64,000 nucleotides of DNA from Acrasis kona (lineage: Eukaryota > Heterolobosea > Eutetramitea > Acrasida > Acrasidae): contig JAOPGA020000784.1 of NCBI GenBank assembly GCA_026419775.2, positions 1 to 64,000 of the forward strand, read 5' to 3'. The notes beneath the pieces are model-generated. The model made no database searches, had not been told where the DNA came from, and saw only the letters and a list, made by a program, of their open reading frames with translations. Made by a program: the position numbers and the translations under genes. Below, one piece after another: positions 32,432 to 44,722 of this stretch (position 1 is its first letter; each line of letters opens with the position of its first letter).

Positions 32432-34837
32432 ATGTCCGACACTCTAATCGACTCAGGAAGGAGAGATAATCTTTCGAGATCGCTGTCTACAAACCTTGAT
32501 GCTAAGCTCCAGCAACACCGTGCGAGGCTAGCAGAGCATAAAGAATGGCTAAGCATGAAGAGTTATTCTCAATCCACCCCGAGCATGTCCGCAAGAACTA
32601 TCGAAACAGTGCATAGTATGCTACTCTCATTCAATTTATTAACATTTAATTAGTTGCTTTATCTCCTAAAAAGACTGCGCCTCCAACTGTGGTTGTCAAC
32701 AACGAAACACCAAATCATAGGTCCACTTCGACTGGAAGCACGAAGATCAGATGGATTATCGATTGAGGATTCACTAATCGCAAGGGGTATGGAAGCAGAA
32801 GAACACAAGGAAAAACTTAGAGAGGCCAAATACATTGAAGAAATGCAAATGGTGAAGAAGGTAAAACCGAAACCAGGAATGGACATTGTACAAAGACTTG
32901 ACACGTTGGAGAAGGAGCGAAACGAACGACTTGAAAAGCTTAAAAAACTCGTCGAACCAAAACACAACTTCAAGCCAACGATATCCAAAGCGAGCGAAAA
33001 CATGGTAAAAGGAAGATTAAATAATGAAATATCGGACGATTCTTGGATGCAAGAGAGAAATGAGAGAAATGCATCATTGAGAGAACGTCACATGAATGGA
33101 GAAGAGCTCACCTTTGCTCCCAAACTTAACAGCAGAACGATTAAAATTGTACAAAAAATGAAAGAAAGAAGACCGGATGGAATGACAATTGAAGATTATT
33201 TAGAAAAGAGGGAGTTGGAGAGAAAAAGACAACTTTTAGAAATTGAGGGCGAAGAAATGCCATCGTATACTCCTCGAATTACACCCCATGCTGCTAATTT
33301 AACCAGAGCCGGTAGCATTACAGAGCGTCTCTACCAGGAGAGTTTTTTACTAAATGAACGCAGAAAAAGTTCATCACAACAAAAAATAATAGAAGAACAA
33401 TCGCAATTCGAATTCCAACCGAAAATCAAACATTATCCAGTCAGAATGGATGATGATATTGATCCTTCCGAGCCAATACATGACCGAATTATTAAAAAGG
33501 GCGAAAAAAGTCGTGAAAAGCAAAATGTTAAACTGGAAGAACTCATGCAGAGGGAAAGAGAGTTGATGAACCCTAAAATCAATCCGGTGTCCGCTGTGAT
33601 AGCCTCTAGGTTGAAGCATAATTCAAAAGAAAGATTAATTACCAGGCCACTATCGGCGAAGAAACCATCCAGATCTTTATCGGCGAAAAGAGATAGGCCA
33701 ACTAACGATTACAATTCCGTGTCATCTGTTCCCAGAAGGTCAAAAACACCAAAGGCGAGAAGCGAGAGGATTATTGAAAATTCTGATGAAGAGGACGCAG
33801 ATCCTTATCAAAATGGAATGACTTTTAAGCCCCACATTAATAAAAAGTCAGTCATCATAGAAGACAACAAGAGGAGTCACATTAAGGATTTTGGTGCCAG
33901 AGTACAACAATGGCGCTTGGATGAGAAGAAGAAAAACGAAAAGTTGAATCAAGAGAGATTAATCAAGGAACAAGAGGCCGTTAAGGAGTGTACTTTTGAA
34001 CCACAAATCTTTTCTAAAAATGATAACCTGCGCCGTCCAGTGACCAAGACGTTTGATGATAGGCTCAGCATGTGGGAACGGAAGAAGGCAGCAAAGATTT
34101 ATAGGGACAAGGCAGAAAAGGACATGAATGAAATTAGAGAGTGTACTTTTAAACCAATCATTTCCTCTAAAATCTCTCGCATACCCTCACGGGGAGAGAC
34201 TTTGGATGTATTGTCCGATCCTCTTGGATTTGATGAATTTGTACAGCGTCAACAAGAAGCAAGGATCAAGAAGGAAGAGGCATCAAAAAGAACAATTTCA
34301 GTGACCGGGTCAAAATGGAAAAACAGGTTGACCGTTCCGAAAACTTTCAACCTGGGTCAAAAGAACAGAACGCACATAAAGAGTTTAGATCCAATAATAT
34401 CACCAAACACAAAGAAGAGATTAGAAAATGAAGGTTTGGAGTCAGATCGTGCTGACGCTGTGGCGGACGCGTTAGAAAAGCAAGACATTTATAGTTTGAA
34501 GAATTCTTCATTTTCTGACGATCTGTTCGACGACGAATTGGATAATGGAAGGTTTGATAACTTTGGGGACATTGATAATGATGTGGATGGGTTGGACCCA
34601 GACGCCATACCTCCTCAAGGACTATTCAGCTCTCGTTCGACAGTATACATTATGGAAGGCATGAAGTTCACGCCGTCAGCATCCACACCACATCGTAGCA
34701 AGAGTGACATTGAAAACAAAATACCCATTAGTACCATTAAAAAGAAAAATGAAACACAGGAGTCGGAGTGGTCGAAGAGAAGTAAACAAAAAATACAAGA
34801 GGAGTCAATGTACATTACAACACCATTAAAAAAGTAA
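32432..34837 (+). CDS. Charged repeat protein, probably cytoskeletal or ciliary
   Basis: ATG 32432 opens exon 1. A 38-nt intron (32616-32653) follows, then a long exon; about 788 residues in all. The protein is highly charged and helical, with recurring modules built from a (T/C)F-x-P-x-I motif (LTFAPKLNSRTI, FEFQPKIKHYP, MTFKPHINKKS, CTFEPQIFSK, CTFKPIISSK) and a DG-x-(S/T)IED-x-L motif (DGLSIEDSL, DGMTIEDYL). Such repeats occur in protist flagellar and cortical proteins. The frame shifts by one base around 32730-32740; removing one G gives a continuous product. No enzyme domain is present. Confidence 0.7.
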
Positions 34838-34999
34838 TTTTATTTAACAGATTTTCATTTTCTATAAGTGACCTAATAATCGCACGATTATTTTGAAATA
34901 ACCCTGCGATGACAGGGTATTGTAACCTGAAGCAAAATACGTATAAAATGACATACGGGACGTTACGAACACAAAAGCACTTGTTACCACCTTCAGAGA

Positions 35000-37900
35000 A
35001 TGTTCGTGGACTACCCCAATACAAATTTCCCCTATTATGATGTCTATAGTCCACTGGGTTTACAAAATCAATTTTTGATGAACGGTGATGAGAACTCTTT
35101 GGTAGAATCGATATTGCGCCAGCTACAGGGAGAGAATGATGACTCATCGAGGTATGTTCGTAGGAGCAATAACTTATGATAAAATTAGATTGATGAGCGA
35201 GAGGGAAAGGATTTTGCAAGAGCTTCACAGTTTGGGAGGTGGTGTAATAGTGGAAAATGTAAATATTATAATTGTCTTTTCAAACTAAACATCAAGACAC
35301 CTGATGAGGATTTGGAGCGTTTAATAATGGACTTGAAATTGAACTCCAAAAACTCAGATACGTTTATAGAGGCACAGAGATTAGCTGCTATGGAGACCGA
35401 AATGATGTACAAGCAATTTCAGGAATTCGAGCAAGCTGAGAGTACAAAAGTACCACTCATAAAATCTCACGTTGAGGACCCGTTCGAAGTAAAGACTGTA
35501 ATTTACAAGGAGTCTGAGCCAGTTTATACAATGAAGCAACTAGATACACCAAAACCAAAACCTGTTGTAGAAGTTAAGAAGATAGAAGTACCTAAAAAAC
35601 CTGTTGAAGCAGCGCCAGTTAGTAATCGAGCACGACCAGTACAACCTGTGCAAGAGGAGCCGGTTGTAGAGAAGCCGATGAACTACTTCAAAGAGGCACC
35701 TAAATCAGTTCGTAAGCAAGAGCCACCAGCTCAACCTGTTCTCAGACCGCCACTACATCCAATGCATGTTCCTAATCCATTCATGACCAATCCCATGCAG
35801 AATCCGTACATGTACCCTCATAATCAGTTTGGAATGCATAATCCTTATCAAATGAATCCAGGAATGTATGGAATGCAAAACATGATGATGGGAGGAAATC
35901 CAATGTCTCAAGGAGGTGGAATGATGAATGGTTTAATGTATAAGATGATTCAGAAGCAGGTAAGCTTTTACGAAGAACTATTTGTTAAAATAATTTAGAT
36001 GAATGCAACTGAATTATTGCTTAATCAGCACGAAGTCGAATCAAAGCAGCTACAAAACCAACTGGTTGAGTTGATAATGGCACAAAAAGTCCAACAGCCA
36101 GCTCCTTTGCCCGCTTCGACTGAAATAGTTGATGAAAGTCAAATGACACAGGGTAACCTACATATGACTTTTACATTATTAACTCTCACAGAGGCTCTAA
36201 TGAATAGATTAAAATTCAAGCATCAAATGGAGTTGATGGAACTAGAATTCCAAAAAGAGAAACTAAACAAAGTTAGGGAATTTGATGAATACAGAGACAA
36301 CATTGAGCAGTAATTAATCATTTTTCGCATTTAAATTTACATAAAAAGACAAAAGATACTTGCAGCAAAATCAGAACAAGAGAGAATATACAAAGAAAAG
36401 GTGAAGTGTTTTAAATGTATAAAATCTAAACCAAAAAATAGCTTGAACGAGAGAGGCGCGAAATTGAAGAGAGAAGGCACAGAGCAAAGACAATTGGATA
36501 CAAGGCCATTATCGAAGGTACTGCAGAAGCCCATGAAAGTCAAACATCAGGATTCCAACTATACCTGTACTACATCATGTTTTATTAACTTCCTCACCAT
36601 TAGTGACTATGTGACAGGATTACATTCAAAAGTGGCCCACATACACTCTGTTTACAATGTTTATGATGGAACACAAAGCAAAACACCACAACGCAAAACT
36701 CCAGTTACGAGTTGTGAAGTTGATGCCATCTCTCATAAGGTAATTTTTAAAACATTGAAATTCAGTCATAAATGTAATAGCGCTCATTAATAATGTTCAG
36801 AAGACCTTATCCTAAGGTTTCCATTTTGAAGAATCTTAAAATCATTGTTGACATGCAGTCTATAACACAGTTACCAACTTCTGTTGTAGAAGCGGATGTA
36901 AGTATCATTTTATTCTTTTGCTAACGAATGTAGCAACTGAAAGGTTCCAGCATATGTTGGACTGTAATTGAGATTTTCAATAGCGAAGGTGCACTTAATA
37001 CTGGTTTTTGGAGAGTCCCCATGTACGATGTGGATCCAAGCATCGATCCTTCTATGACTCCTTTCACAATTGATAATAATTTTGGGAGAAGTGGGACTGC
37101 TCAATTGTATTATCGAATAGTTGCTCCGCCCCAATTCGACGAGTCCGAAAATCTACCTTTAAATCCAGAAATCACGAGTGTACTATATAAAATACCGCCT
37201 GGTTATATTAGAACGATAGCAATAGAATCAGCTACCGAAGTTGCTGTGGATTCGACAGTGAACTTGTTCCCGACATTAGCCAACACGAGGCCGGGTCAAA
37301 TCAACAGAGTAATACTTTTTTGTAATTTTTGTAACTCTCACCTCTTTTGCAGAATGACAAATCACCCATTGTACTTCCAGAGGAGAAGAAGGTAGAACCA
37401 CCTCAACCTGATGATATTGTCAGTAACCATGACCATGATCTTGACTATAAACCTAACGAAGGGTTCGACATTTTTTCATCATTGCAATTTTTAATTTGTT
37501 TAGAATGGGAATTCTTATCAACTCATTTGGACCTTATAACCAAGATAAAACACTACATGTTCGCACATTCCTTTACAATGGAAGCGTTCCAGCCATCAAC
37601 ACAAAACGAAACGTTCCATTTTTATGGGAAACGGGCAGAATTAATGCTAATGTCATAAACGAGGATGAAACTGTCTTTACGTATGAATGGAGATCGAGAA
37701 CAGTATTCAAAAATTATCCGTACCACAAGCAAGGAAACTTTTTATTCCAAGTGGTGTCAAGTAAGAAGGAGGATGAAAAAACAGTTAGAAAAATATTATT
37801 CTGGGCATCTCATCCTATATTCGAGGACAACAAACTTCATAATGGAAACATCAAACTCAAATTATTGTATTTTGCATTCAACACCATTTCTTCTCATTGT

Positions 37901-40580
37901 ACAATAGTGATAATTCCAAACTCCCATTCAAACACGAATTACTAAATGGTGAAAAGAAGGAAGATTTAACATCGAAGGTCTTTTTGGATGTACACACCTA
38001 TAGCCGAATAAATGAACCCAAAGTAGAAAAGACATCTGCCCCTGCCGCATCTGACTTTAATAAGGGTGTTGTCAAGAGAAAGACCCAATATGTAGTGAGT
38101 GGAGAACAACCTCTCGACAACAGCTCTGGATTCAGAAAGGGATTAGACGGATTTTACGTTTACTTTGACGGCGCTAGATTCCTACCTTATAATTGTACGG
38201 TATCAAGAGCCAGTTTGATTCTCTTCGATGGCCTGTTCAGAAGCATCGAACAAAGAGTTGTGGAATTTCAATTACTCGAGGGCGAATCCTTAACACCTCC
38301 CTTCGTATTATCGGAGGAGTACATTTGGAAGAGTATGCAAATCGTTCATTCCCGCTAATCACTTTTAGATTACAACAAACGAAATAAAAACGCACCCGAC
38401 GAGAGAGGATTCAACTATGATCCCACCATGACGTTACTCATCAAATTGGAAACCATTGATGTATACAGTAGAAAATACGTTGTGGTTGGATTCGGATGTA
38501 TCGCATTATTCGTGACTCAACCCTACTCCAACCAACAAGTAACCGATTCGGAACAAGAACGATTTTATTTGAACGAAGGGGCATTTCAAATTCCCATCTG
38601 CATGGCACCATTACCCATCATTACAAATTTCTCAGAAGAGGCATTTAATAATTTAGCAACAATGACTTACTCCACCATGTTGGTGCGCATCACGAGAATG
38701 ACAAAGAGAGAAAAAGATGATCGAAAGAGTAGTCTAGTATCTAGATTAGAAAGAGATCCAGAAACTCATGTAGATGTTGGACTATACACCAACGCACCAG
38801 ATTATTCCTCTGGCATGTACGATACATCCAGAATAGATCATTTGGAGTGGCTAAAGGATCCTTCTCACTTTAAAACTAGAGTGGATCGATCCAAAGAACA
38901 AAGTGTATCGGCAAGAACAGTAATATTTACATTCTGTCTTTTATATTCACTTTGTAAAGGCTCTTAGAAACTTGTTATATAAAGAATATGAATCCATAAC
39001 AATTTATAAATTAAAAAACTTGCCCAAGGGCGAAAAAGATAGATTGGCAGTGTTGAATGAAATTGGTGCTAGGTAAGGATTTGATTTTTTTTGCTCTAAA
39101 ATGTGTTTTTTTTTAGTGATAAAGACATTGATGAATCAAATCAAGATACTTTATCAAAATCATTATCAAAGGTAATAAAGAGTAGAGTGAAGAAGATGGA
39201 CAATAGTGCTCTTTATGAGGAAATGTCAAAGTTGTTGTTTAAAAAATCACAAAATGCACCTGATGTCTCTCTTGATTATACCTATGTTGCTGATTATATA
39301 CCAACTGTGGGATTCTATGTTGCCATGGATGGACTCATCAATCTTCCACTCAAATTTGTAATATTTTATGAATCAGATTCAAATTTGACATTTTTTAGGC
39401 CAAGAAGGATGCAGAGCCAACATTGTTTAAAACAATGTATAGAGTGTTTCCACAAATGGACACCAAATCAAGCAACAAGAATTTAGTTCCCACCTTCTCA
39501 ATGACACATGACATGTCAAGTAGTATTAGGAGTCCATACTGGAATGACCCACCTAAATTATTCAAAAACATAGCCTTCTCTAAAACGCGTCCATTGTACA
39601 TTTTGATTGAAATTAGATCCATGATTAATCCAATGAGCATCATCATGGCCCGTAAAACAAATGAAGATGTTACAAATTTCAAATCTAACAAAAGTGTTAC
39701 TACTATTGGATCGTTGGGATGGACCATTGTTGAAGTATTTGTGGATAATGTGATTCAATTAGATAAATTTAAAGATAAAAAACAAAAATCAGAAAAGGTT
39801 TGTTTTTTAATTATTAATTATTTAATTAATTTTTAATTTAGAAAAAGAAGGAAGACTCTAAAAAGGAGGATGTTGGTAAAGTGGTGATGGAACCGTTTAT
39901 AAAATCAGCAAAAATGATTTTACCAGTTTTTCAAGGACAGTTGACCGAAAAGTTGTTATCGGCCATCATCGATAGTAATAGTGGAATGGGTAAAAAATCA
40001 ACATCTTATGTTAGATTGAATCAAATTCTCAAGGAGGTAATTTTTAATTTTTTAATTCATTTTCATTTCAAAATAGGCATGTGACCCGAAAACTGATGTA
40101 TCTGTCTTGTCGTCCAAATATGGACTTCAAAAACCATTACAACATCATGACGGAGTTGGGTTGGTGTGCAGAGTATTTGATGCGCAAAGAAAGCATGAAT
40201 TCTCTATTGATGTAAAAAAGATAAATACGTACAAGAGCATGTATATGGATGTAATAACAGGTGTGGAAACTGAAAATCCAATGTATTACATTGAGCACAA
40301 TAAGGCCAATACTGAGACGACTCCATTGAATAGTTTTATGCTTTCGAAGGCGGCTTGGCAATACTTGTTTTCTGTGAGAAAGAAGGGAACCGAATCCGAT
40401 GAAACTAAAGTCCAAAAGTATGAAGAGGAAGAGAAGGCCATTGTGAATTTGATGAATATTTCTGTGAATGATTTCTTGCTTCAAACGTCTACCGGCGAGC
40501 TTCTATGTAATTTGAACGATGAGACTGGATCGGCCAGCAAGAATTTTACTCTGTCCAACGAAATGTTTCATCATGTCTAA
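35000..40580 (+). CDS. 19-exon coiled-coil and C2-like repeat protein, CCDC17-like
   Basis: Splicing 18 introns of 36-44 nt yields one frame of exactly 1621 codons. The introns start at 35152, 35259, 35960, 36153, 36310, 36401, 36567, 36740, 36898, 37309, 37463, 37867, 38333, 38920, 39073, 39358, 39798 and 40037. The N-terminal third is coiled coil with a Pro/Met/Asn-rich middle (HPMHVPNPFMTNPMQNPYMY). Then about four beta-sandwich modules follow, each opening with a GF-x-(V/L)-x-x-D motif (GFQLYLDYVTGL, DGFYVYFDGARFLP, VGFYVAMDGLINLP) and closing with a W-x-V/I-x-x-(L/I)F-type strand (CWTVIEIFNSEG, LGWTIVEVFVDN). This architecture resembles CCDC17-family proteins. The stop overlaps AATAAA. 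A structural role near the cilium is inferred. Confidence 0.8.
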
Positions 40581-40609
40581 TAAAATTATTTTTACAATCA
40601 ACCGAAAAG

Positions 40610-41029
40610 ATGATGCAATCACCAAACAACAGTCTTCCCTCGCACCTTGTTGCAAGAAAGTTGTCACAAGATGAGATTGATGCAAACGAGAGAAAAGACA
40701 GATTACGACACACCCTAAACAATTTCTTATGGAGAGAATTGAAAGATCTACAATACAAAAGAATTGCAAAGGAGGTACAACCAACCTTCGATGAAACCCT
40801 ACCAATAGAAGAGAATTTTATAACAGCACGCAGACTATGCGCAGGGAGATTTCCCAGCTCTTACCTTGATAAAAATACTTCGGGTGGAGAGCAGTATAAG
40901 GCTTGTTTAGTTGCATCATTATTCCCCAAAAGATTTTTAGACTGTGATAAAAATTCGTTAGAGGAATGTATGAACTTTAATATGGACGAAACAGAGTTGT
41001 TGGCCAAGAGGGGACCTTTCAATGCATAA
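40610..41029 (+). CDS. Hypothetical 139-residue protein
   Basis: A single exon from ATG 40610 starts MMQSPNNSLPSHLVARKLSQ. It is largely alpha-helical and polar with scattered Cys (RRLCAGRFPSSYLDKN, YKACLVASLFPKRFLDCDKN) and ends LLAKRGPFNA. It lies 29 bp after the upstream stop in the same direction, so its promoter must overlap that gene's 3' end. No family is recognised. The conserved look of the helix ERKDRLRHTLNNFLWRELKD suggests a real protein. Confidence 0.65.
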   Translation: MMQSPNNSLPSHLVARKLSQDEIDANERKDRLRHTLNNFLWRELKDLQYKRIAKEVQPTFDETLPIEENFITARRLCAGRFPSSYLDKNTSGGEQYKACLVASLFPKRFLDCDKNSLEECMNFNMDETELLAKRGPFNA

Positions 41030-41320
41030 ATAGAGAATATGGGTTATAATATTAAAGCTGTAGCATTTATTTTGATTATTGTTTACATAAGTTGTCTTCC
41101 TCCAGATGTCTGAATTCTTACCGTATGCGCAATATTAATTTCGTAGCCACACAACCATTCGCGATTCTGGTCATCACAAATTATTCATAAATATTACATT
41201 TCACTGTGAAAGTTGACCTCAAAGTCTTTGGGTTAGTGTAAGTGCCATATGTGATGGTCCATCATCCATCATTGTTTGGGCGCTTCTTTTTCATCGTTAT
41301 TGTAAACAAACAATTTGAAG

Positions 41321-43646
41321 ATGACCGAGATACTTGGTAATGTGACTTACCAAAGGACCGTGTTCAGTGATGATCAAAAAAATGCAAGAGCTGATGGAAA
41401 GACCCCAGAATATTTTAGATCAAGATTCAAACAGTTCATTCGCCACTTTCACTTGGACAATGTTTTCCTCTACAGAGACCAACTTCGGCACCACTACAAC
41501 CTTCATAAATACTATATAAATGTACGAATAGATCACCTTAGAGCATTTGATGAGGAACTTGTACAAAAATTGATTCAAGAGCCCGCCTCAATGGTCCCTC
41601 TAGTAAGTTTAGCAACTAGTTCATCATAATAACTTTTAGTTTGAAATTGGTGCAAAGGAGGCAGTACACGCTCTCAATCTTCATCGATTTGTTGACAATT
41701 ACAAAGACTCTGACACAAACAGGCCAATACAAAACAGCCAAGACACACAAACAAATTTCGAGGATCTTGATTCAGTTGGGAGTGAGACCAACCTAAATCA
41801 TTTAAACGACATACAAGACATTCAGGTGACATTTTCTTGGAATGCAAATCCCGTTCACATACGCGACCTACAATCAGAACATGTGTCTCGTTTGGTGTGC
41901 GTCAGCGGCATCGTAATCAATGCTTCTCGCACAAGCAGCAAATGCAGTCTCGCTCACATTCAATGCGCAACCTGTAAAATAGAAAAAGTCATTCCAGTCA
42001 AAGCAGGTTTCTCAGGCATCACAATACCCAGTCGATGCGACACCATCCCCATCGCGGGTAAACAACCATGCCGACCGGGCTCATACGTTGTTATTTCCGA
42101 CAAGTGTGAGTTCGTGGACCAACAAACCCTCAAATTACAAGAATCACCGGAGACAGTTCCCACGGGAGAAATGCCCCGTAACTTGATTTTATCGGTAGAC
42201 AGGTACTTGGTGGAGAGAACGCCACCGGGCACCAGGGTGACCGTGGTGGGCATTTTCTCCACATTCCAAAACGGAAAACAAAGACGCTCCGGAAAGAGCA
42301 ACAGCACCATTTCGAATCCGTACATTAGAGTATTGGGTATTGATGTGAGCCGACAGGGAAGCGGTAGGAGCGACATGCAATTTACGGCCAAGGAAGAGGA
42401 GGAATTCAAGAGATTGGCGAGAAGTCCTGATTTGTGTAAATTGATGGTGAACAGCATGGACCCCGCCATTTATGGTCATCAAGATATAAAGAAGGCATTA
42501 GCTTGTCAATTGCTTGGGGGCAGTAGTAAAACAATGAACGATGGCATTCGCCGTCGTGGTGATATTAATGTGTTGTTGTTGGGTGATCCCTCCACTGCAA
42601 AATCTCAATTGTTAAAATTTGTTGAAAAAGTGGCACCTATCGGGGTGTACACGTCCGGTAAAGGTAGTAGTGCTGCCGGTCTCACGGCTTGTGTAATAAA
42701 AGAACCGGGCAGTGGTGAATTTTATCTCGAGGGTGGTAGTATGGTGTTGGCCGACGGTGGTATCGTGTGTATTGATGAGTTTGATAAAATGAGGGACCAG
42801 GACAGAGTTGCCATCCATGAGGCCATGGAACAACAAACCATAAGTATTGCAAAAGCGGGCATCACTACCGTATTGAACAGCAGGACTGCAGTATTGGCTG
42901 CTGCGAATCCATTGTTCGGCAGGTATGATGACATGAAGACCGCAGAGGAGCAAATTGATTTCCAGACCACCATCTTGTCTCGTTTTGATATGATTTTCAT
43001 TGTAAAGGACGTCAGAGATCCCAAAAGGGACGAAAGAATTGCACGCCACGTTTTGGGTATTCATCAAAATAAAAAACAAGTTCGAAATGTCGCAAATGGC
43101 GGCGAACTCGATACAGAGTTTATGAAACGATATATTGCTTATTGTCGTAGTGTTTGTTCTCCTCGTCTCTCTTCCGAAGCTTCCGAATGTTTGATGAGCT
43201 TCTATGTTAATCAAAGAAGTGAGCAGGGTCGCGACAGTAGTCACTCCAATATGCCCACCATACCCATCACCGTGCGTCAATTAGAGGCGCTTGTACGCAT
43301 GTCTGAATCGTTGGCCAAGATGGAGCTCAGTACTGTTGCCAACATAAGTCATGCAGAACAAGCCATACAATTGTTTACAGGTTCTACGATTGAGGCTATC
43401 AAATCTGGTAAGGTGAATATGAACTTGTCAATGAGCGCAGAGGATTTGGTAGAGGTTGAAAAGGCCGAAGAGCGCATTAAAAGTAAAGTACCTTTCGGTG
43501 CGCACATTAACGTTGAAAAACTTATTGCAATGATGGGCATGCTCAATCACAATAGATATATTGTGGACAGAGCGATATTTATTATGGTACAGCGTGGCGA
43601 GTTGGAACACAGGGATCAAAGGAGATCTGTAGTAAGAAAAAAATAA
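41321..43646 (+). CDS. MCM5: DNA replication licensing factor MCM5
   Basis: Two exons (41321-41602, 41640-43646) flank a 37-nt intron and give 762 residues. An MCM N-terminal domain with a zinc-binding region (CATCK ... RCD) precedes the AAA+ core: Walker A LLGDPSTAKSQLLKF, sensor block YTSGKGSSAAGLTA, Walker B GGIVCIDEFDKM and arginine finger LSRFDMIF. The sequences VSGIVINASRTSS and GRRSG-type residues before the AAA core, and DRVAIHEAMEQQTISIAKAG, fit the Mcm5 subfamily. It acts in the Mcm2-7 helicase. The stop codon lies inside AATAAA, and the gene converges on the protease with 21 bp between stops. Confidence 0.95.
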
Positions 43647-43667
43647 ATCACATCAACTTGTATTTAT

Positions 43668-44483
43668 TTATCTGTCATAGTTGCCCAAATCTTCTACTTG
43701 TTGTTTTATCCAAGATTTGTAGGATAAAACATTAGTGTACACAGCAAATAAAGACTTGGTGCTGCCACATGCTGATGGCCCATAACTTACCAAACCAACA
43801 GATACGTAACCACTGTCGCTACGTGGAGATGTTGCTACAATAGATCCTCCACTGTCACCTGCGCATGTGTCGGATGGATATCCTCCATGCATGCATATTT
43901 GAAACCTTTGATCGAAATTTGCACCATAAACTCTTTTGCAGTTCTCTGCTTCTGCGGCATATAAAGTGGTATATAATAGAGTGTTTGACCCGGTAGCAAT
44001 AGATGGAGTCATACCCCAACCAGCAGCAGTGTAGGGATAACCTTGTTCTAAAGTAGCTCCATAATCAGCAGCAGCCACGTACCTTGATTTTTGTACCCTC
44101 TCATTTAAAAGAAGTACTGCTATGTCATTTATTAAAGTTGTCCTATCAAAGTCTGGATGAAGGACATATTCCTTAACGCTGTTGTCATTTCCTCTATATT
44201 GAGCATTATCAACGTACACGGAACCATACGTCACCGTTATTGCTTTGATGTTATCGTTCTTAACGCAATGAGCGGCTGTCAGAACGTGTCTATAACTAAT
44301 CAGCGCGCCCGCACATATATCCTCTATATTATCATTATGGGTTATTTTTATGTGAACTTGATGTGGTAGGTGCCCAAGGAATGATGGTGTGCCTCCAGAT
44401 ATTCTTGTCTTACGAGATTCACAACTTCGAATTATGAATAATATTGTCACCACTAGTAAGCATGTACTCAGTATCAATTTCAT
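43668..44483 (-). CDS. Secreted trypsin-like serine protease (S1)
   Basis: The single exon encodes 271 residues. A signal peptide (KLILSTCLLVVTILFIIRSC) and a very short propeptide precede the activation site R-ISGGTPSFLG. The catalytic triad is visible as LTAAHC, NDIAVLLL and CAGDSGGS. The residue at trypsin position 189 is Asp (DTCAGDS), predicting cleavage after Arg or Lys. Cysteines pair as in chymotrypsin (CAGAL...AAHC). It is probably secreted or phagosomal, digesting food or acting outside the cell. Confidence 0.93.
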   Translation of the reverse strand: MKLILSTCLLVVTILFIIRSCESRKTRISGGTPSFLGHLPHQVHIKITHNDNIEDICAGALISYRHVLTAAHCVKNDNIKAITVTYGSVYVDNAQYRGNDNSVKEYVLHPDFDRTTLINDIAVLLLNERVQKSRYVAAADYGATLEQGYPYTAAGWGMTPSIATGSNTLLYTTLYAAEAENCKRVYGANFDQRFQICMHGGYPSDTCAGDSGGSIVATSPRSDSGYVSVGLVSYGPSACGSTKSLFAVYTNVLSYKSWIKQQVEDLGNYDR

Positions 44484-44564
44484 GTTTTCTTTATTGTATT
44501 TTAAGATCCATATAAAAGATGTACATTTTATATTGTTCGAAGAGGTCTACAATAATATATCAAA

Positions 44565-44638
44565 AGAAGATATTCGCCAATTAAATACTACATCCTTCAA
44601 TGAGGATTCGGGAATAATATTTATCGCGAATATCTTCT
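44565..44638. repeat. 13-bp perfect inverted repeat with 48-bp loop
   Basis: AGAAGATATTCGC (44565-44577) is matched by GCGAATATCTTCT (44626-44638) in the intergenic region between the protease start and the cyclase 3' end. It could form a cruciform or an RNA hairpin, or be a protein-binding palindrome or a MITE-like remnant. Confidence 0.5.
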
Positions 44639-44722
44639 AGAATCATCATCAAGTGTGCTCAAAGAAAGATACAATCCCAAAATAAGTAAAATCTATTTGG
44701 ATCAGTATTTTAATTGTACAAG

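Noticed and set aside
32700-32760. 25-nt intron in the repeat-protein gene
   Set aside because: GTCCACTTC...GAAG would fix the frame, but 25 nt is well below the 33-46-nt range of convincing introns here. A single-base error fits as well.
34815-35228. 137-residue minus-strand open frame
   Set aside because: It covers the 3' end of one plus-strand gene and the first exons of the next, lacks an ATG at its 5' end and has no recognisable features.
42612-43280. 222-residue open frame on the minus strand
   Set aside because: It lies wholly inside MCM5 on the opposite strand and shows no domain or signal.
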